DNA of 64,000 nucleotides from Pseudomonadota bacterium (lineage in GTDB: Bacteria > Myxococcota_A > Polyangia > Polyangiales > Polyangiaceae). The position numbers and the translations under genes were made by a program. Numbering within the stretch: position 1 is the first letter of the stretch; every line of letters starts with the position of its first letter. The notes below the pieces were generated by a model, which made no database searches, was not told the DNA's origin, and saw nothing but the letters and a program-made list of their open reading frames with translations. This document shows positions 60,616 through 64,000 of the stretch, in pieces. The stretch is from NCBI GenBank assembly GCA_023428245.1, contig JAEYYX010000084.1, forward strand, positions 1 through 64,000, given 5' to 3'.

Positions 60616-62184
60616 ATGCCGTCAGGATTCAAAGACTCGAGCCTCCCGCTCTACCTCCTGCGCGAACAAAAGCGCATCGAGGAGATCGCTCGGGATCAGG
60701 GCCTCGACTTCTTCCCCACGATCTTCGAGATCCTCTCCTACGATCGGCTCAACGAGGTCGCAGCGTACGGAGGTTTCCCGACTCGTTATCCCCACTGGCG
60801 TTTCGGAATGGAATACGAGCGCCTGTCTAAGAGCTACGAGTATGGCCTTTCGAAGATCTACGAGATGGTGATCAACACCAACCCGGCGATCGCCTATCTC
60901 CTCGAGGGCAATAGCCTCACGGACCAGAAGCTCGTCATGTGCCACGTCTATGGCCACGTCGACTTCTTCAAGAACAACTACATGTTCCGTTCGACGGATC
61001 TCGACGCCTCCGGAAAAATGGTTCCGCTCGAGCCGCCGAGCGGGCCTTACGACCCGAATCGTCGCTGGATCGACAAGATGGCGAACCACGGCTCGGTCGT
61101 GCGTCGCTTGATCGCCCGTCATGGCATCGAGCCGATCGAGTCCTTCGTCGACACCTGCTTGAGTCTCGAGAACCTGATCGATCCCCAGTCCCCCTTCATC
61201 GTGCGCAAGCGCTCGGACCCGGTCGAGGAGGACATTCCTTTCGATGTGACGGTCCCGCGCATTCGCGCCAAGGACTACATGGAGGAGTACATCAATCCAG
61301 CTCCTTACATCGAAGCCGAGAAGAAGCGAATCCTCGATGAGCGTCTGGCGCGAAAGGTGAGCTTCCCGGAGCAACCCGAACAAGACATCTTGCTCTTCTT
61401 GATCGAGCACGCCCCTCTCGAAAAATGGGAGCGGGCAATTCTAACGATCATTCGCGATGAGGCCTATTACTTCGCTCCGCAAGCCCAGACCAAGATCATG
61501 AATGAGGGTTGGGCCAGCTATCATCACTCGAAGTTGATGACCGAACATGTCCTCGATTTCAGCGAAATCGTCGATTACGCGGACAACAACGCGGGGGTGA
61601 TGGCGACGAACGGTCGCCAGCTGAACCCCTATAAACTCGGCGTTGAGCTTTTCCGGAACATCGAGGAACGCTGGGATCGAGGACAGTTTGGGCGCCAGTG
61701 GGACGCCTGTGACGATCTCGCCGAGCGCCGCCATTGGGACTTGCGCCTCGGTCTCGGCAAGAAGCGGATCTTCGAGGTTCGAAAGTACTACAACGATGTG
61801 ACCTTCCTTGACGAGTTCTTGACCGAAGAGTTTGCGATGGAGCACGGGCTCTTTACCTTCGAGTGGTCCGAGCGCAGGGGCAGCTTCGAGGTCATGAGCC
61901 GCGAGTTCCGAAAGGTGAAACAGAAGCTCCTGTCCCAGCTCACCAACGGGGGGAACCCCGTCGTGCGCGTCACCCACGGCAACTACGAGAACCGGGGGGA
62001 GCTCTTCATCGAGCACCAACATACGGGCATCGACCTCAGGCTCGACTATGCGGAAAGGGTACTCGAAGCTTTGGCGCGGGTCTGGAAGCGCCCGGTGGTG
62101 CTCAAGACCGTCATCTCGGAAGAACCCGTGCTTCTCCGCTTCGACGGGAAGGTCCACGGTCGCGTCGAGCTGAGCGCCGCGTGA
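60616..62184 (+). CDS. spoVR: SpoVR-family protein (YcgB)
   Basis: 522-residue protein of the SpoVR/YcgB family, begun by AAGGAG and ATG seven bases after yeaH. Family motifs include YGGFPTRYPHWRFGMEYERL, HVYGHVDFFKNNYMF, a histidine-rich segment and MNEGWASYHHSKLMT. The PrkA, YeaH and SpoVR proteins usually co-occur and act in stationary-phase or spore-like stress. PrkA is absent from this window. Confidence 0.94.
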   Translation: MPSGFKDSSLPLYLLREQKRIEEIARDQGLDFFPTIFEILSYDRLNEVAAYGGFPTRYPHWRFGMEYERLSKSYEYGLSKIYEMVINTNPAIAYLLEGNSLTDQKLVMCHVYGHVDFFKNNYMFRSTDLDASGKMVPLEPPSGPYDPNRRWIDKMANHGSVVRRLIARHGIEPIESFVDTCLSLENLIDPQSPFIVRKRSDPVEEDIPFDVTVPRIRAKDYMEEYINPAPYIEAEKKRILDERLARKVSFPEQPEQDILLFLIEHAPLEKWERAILTIIRDEAYYFAPQAQTKIMNEGWASYHHSKLMTEHVLDFSEIVDYADNNAGVMATNGRQLNPYKLGVELFRNIEERWDRGQFGRQWDACDDLAERRHWDLRLGLGKKRIFEVRKYYNDVTFLDEFLTEEFAMEHGLFTFEWSERRGSFEVMSREFRKVKQKLLSQLTNGGNPVVRVTHGNYENRGELFIEHQHTGIDLRLDYAERVLEALARVWKRPVVLKTVISEEPVLLRFDGKVHGRVELSAA

Positions 62185-63263
62185 AATCGGGTCTCGTCCT
62201 CCTCGCGCTGCTTCTTTCTGGGTGCTTTGAGCAGAGGCCGGCGGAGGTTCCGCCGCGGCAGGTTCCGGCCATTGGGGAGCCGAAGCAGCAAGGCGAGAGG
62301 CTCCCCGGAGAACAGAAGGCTCGGCAAGGGCTCCTCGACGCTCCTCTGTGCGCCGACGGGAGCGCCTATTGCGAAAGGTGCGGCGAGGCGGAGACCCTTC
62401 TCAAGAATGGCAGGCCGAGCGGACTCCGAGAGGAGCTCGAGGCTCTGATCGAAGCGGAGCCGAGCCGGTTTGAGGCTTGGGTTCTCTCGGGGCGCCTCAA
62501 GCGGGCGCAGGAGTCTCTAGCCTTTGGCGAGGGAGGTGAGGGCAGCCGAGCTTCGCTCGCTGCCTTTGAGCGGGCGCGCGAGCTCAGCCCGGACGAAGAC
62601 GTCGTTCTTCTTGAGCTGGTCCGGACCTGGCTTTCGCTCGGACGCTCCGAGGAGGCGCGAACCCTTTTGACCCTACTCAGCCAGCGTCACCCGAGCGATC
62701 CTGAAGTGGCGGGCGCTCTGGGCGTCGCGAGCCTTGCGGAGGGGAAGACAGCAGAGGCGCGGAGATGGTTCAGTCGCGCGGTCGAGCTCGATCCGAAGAG
62801 CGCCGAACGCTGGAGCGCGCTAGGAACCCTGCGTCTCTTAGAAGGACAGCTCGATGGCGCAGAGGCGTCTTTTCGCCAAGCGATCGCCCTCGATTCCTCT
62901 CTCCCCAAAGCCCACGGCGATCTCGGAGCTCTGCTCTTGCTTCGAGGCAGACTCGATGAGGGCCTCGCGCACCTCGAGCGGGCCCTCACGCTGAAGCCGC
63001 GTCAGGCGACCTACCTCTCGAATCTTGCTTACGGGCGACACCTCAAAGGGCGCCCGGACGCCCTCGAGACAGCACGCGCTGCAGTGCGCGCAGATGAGAA
63101 GCTAGTGAGCGCGCGCCTTACGTTGGCGCTGATTCTAGCGGCCGCTGGGGAGCTCGACGAAGCCGCTCTCGAAATCGAACGAGCGGCGCGCCTAGCTCCG
63201 GACGATCCTCGTGTCCAAACGGCACGAGAAGATCTTGAAGAGCTGCGCGTCACACGGCGGTGA
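62181..63263 (+). CDS. TPR lipoprotein
   Basis: 360-residue lipoprotein. GTG at 62181 overlaps the spoVR stop (GTGA). The signal KSGLVLLALLLSGC ends in a lipobox at Cys 15. The remainder is mainly TPR: AEARRWFSRAVELDPKSAER, DGAEASFRQAIALDSSLPKA and DEGLAHLERALTLKPRQATY are clear units, with perhaps six in all. Such proteins anchor to a membrane as scaffolds. It is the last gene of the yeaH operon, before a hairpin. Confidence 0.82.
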   Translation: MKSGLVLLALLLSGCFEQRPAEVPPRQVPAIGEPKQQGERLPGEQKARQGLLDAPLCADGSAYCERCGEAETLLKNGRPSGLREELEALIEAEPSRFEAWVLSGRLKRAQESLAFGEGGEGSRASLAAFERARELSPDEDVVLLELVRTWLSLGRSEEARTLLTLLSQRHPSDPEVAGALGVASLAEGKTAEARRWFSRAVELDPKSAERWSALGTLRLLEGQLDGAEASFRQAIALDSSLPKAHGDLGALLLLRGRLDEGLAHLERALTLKPRQATYLSNLAYGRHLKGRPDALETARAAVRADEKLVSARLTLALILAAAGELDEAALEIERAARLAPDDPRVQTAREDLEELRVTRR

Positions 63264-63290
63264 CCATCAAGGAAGGCAAGGTTGCTCTCT

Positions 63291-63320
63291 CGGGCCGAGA
63301 AGGTGGCTCTTCTGGGCCCG
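63291..63320. terminator. bidirectional hairpin at the end of the yeaH operon
   Basis: CGGGCC-G-AGAAG (63291-63302) pairs with CTTCT-G-GGCCCG (63309-63320) with one mismatch and a 6-base loop. It lies between convergent stops at 63263 and 63328. Confidence 0.65.
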
Positions 63321-63327
63321 GTGAGTA

Positions 63328-64000
63328 TCACTCGGTATCGTTCGGCGTGTCGTCGAGCGCCGCGCTTTCCGTTTCTGTTTCGCTCTGGCTCTCGTCTCGC
63401 GAGGGTCCGTCGGTTCGCACCTTGCGGAACATACGGATCGGGGGCTGACCGGGGCGCGCGTTGACGGTGAGACGGGCCGGCCTTTCGGCGCGCACGATGC
63501 CGACAAACCCCGACTTTCCGTACTCTGCGCCGCTCGAGGGAGACACGAAGCGCGCCATGACTCGGTATTGACCGGGGACATCGAAGGTCCCGGCCGGACA
63601 AGCTTCGGGCAGCCGGATCGGGAGCGAGCGGCTGGAACCGGGGGTGAGGCGCGTGAAGTTATGCGGCAGAGGATCGACCTTCATCGGCTCGAGCACACAG
63701 GTCGTCGCGCCTTGGGGTCCAATTACCTCAAACGAAAAGAGCTCGCGCTTGACGACGATGTCGAGGGGCTCCCGTGTTTGGTTCTTCAATGTCAGCTGAA
63801 GTACCTTCGAGAAGGTCCTATCCGCGGCTCCCAAATCGGCGAGGGTGAGCTGGAGCGGGCTCTCGCGTCGTCGCGCTCTCTCCGCCTCCAGCGCTTCGGA
63901 GGCTTCGCTCCGCGGAAGTGCACTGACCTTCGAGAGAGGGTAAGTCTCCCCGAGCACAAAAGGAGCGCTCATGAGCACTTTGGCAGTGCGAGGGGGGGCG
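63328..64000 (-). CDS. hypothetical protein, 5' end outside the window
   Basis: The frame is open to the window edge, so the start is not seen; a GTG at 63978 is a possible internal start. Visible sequence is beta-rich and Ig-like (VLQLTLKNQTREPLDIVVKR, SFEVIGPQGATTCVLEPMKV, GQYRVMARFVSP), then a charged tail with ETETES and ending in ALDDTPNDTE. No family is recognised. It is convergent with the TPR lipoprotein gene. Confidence 0.6.
   Translation of the reverse strand, partial: APPRTAKVLMSAPFVLGETYPLSKVSALPRSEASEALEAERARRRESPLQLTLADLGAADRTFSKVLQLTLKNQTREPLDIVVKRELFSFEVIGPQGATTCVLEPMKVDPLPHNFTRLTPGSSRSLPIRLPEACPAGTFDVPGQYRVMARFVSPSSGAEYGKSGFVGIVRAERPARLTVNARPGQPPIRMFRKVRTDGPSRDESQSETETESAALDDTPNDTE

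Overview
This window looks like chromosomal DNA of a GC-rich Gram-negative bacterium, most likely a myxobacterium-like member of the Myxococcota (former Deltaproteobacteria). This is inference, from the many Cys-rich or beta-propeller lipoproteins, a DUF4388 protein with TPR-like repeats, a glycine-rich RRM protein, a small protein beginning MLPPFIIEQIR, an Omp85 protein and strongly G/C third codon positions. I see no insertion sequence, integrase, phage module, CRISPR array, rRNA or tRNA. GTG and TTG starts are common, and stop/start overlaps of the GTGA or TTGA type couple several gene pairs. Hairpins sit between many of the convergent genes.

Region 1 (1-6700): the 5' part of an RRM RNA-binding protein gene, then a four-gene nitrate/bicarbonate-type ABC importer (nrtABCD-like, 982-5320), then two minus-strand lipoprotein genes, one with two CXXCH haem motifs. 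Region 2 (6747-16622) is a branched-chain amino-acid block. An ilvB-ilvN-leuA-cimA operon on the minus strand is preceded by a 33-codon leader peptide rich in Val/Leu/Ile and an attenuator terminator. A DHH phosphoesterase follows, then the divergent ilvY/ilvC pair. Together these encode the acetolactate, isopropylmalate and citramalate entry steps plus ketol-acid reductoisomerase.

Region 3 (16843-33714): a pseudo-receiver/TM/TPR protein, PEP carboxylase, a PlsC-type acyltransferase, a eukaryotic-type HisA, and a divergent pair of LysM proteins (a degenerate M16 peptidase with four LysM repeats, and a LysM plus M15/DUF882-like murein hydrolase). Then come a lipoprotein, an Omp85 barrel, and a DUF58 / MoxR / DUF4350 set in which DUF58 converges on the other two with overlapping 3' ends. 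Region 4 (33968-50553): a small conserved-looking protein, two large coupled lipoproteins, mutS, the threonylcarbamoyl-AMP synthase gene, two different membrane fatty-acid desaturases, TatD, a retropepsin-like protein, an exported protein made of five identical 17-residue repeats, recN and an ABC-F ATPase (YbiT type).

Region 5 (50563-64000): a DUF4388 protein, two small lipoproteins, MurB with an extra N-terminal domain, a HARE-HTH protein with a degenerate Mrr-like domain coupled to a lipoprotein, a tightly overlapped ACT-DHH-glycerophosphodiesterase operon, and a divergent yeaH-spoVR-TPR lipoprotein operon. The window ends inside an unrecognised minus-strand gene.

The most notable observations are the ilvB attenuator, the 5 x 17-residue exported repeat protein whose repeat differences are all synonymous, the asymmetric nrtC/nrtD ATPase pair whose two lesions fall in the same composite ATP site, the probably inactive M16-LysM and HARE-Mrr proteins, the eukaryotic-type HisA and the MurB fusion.
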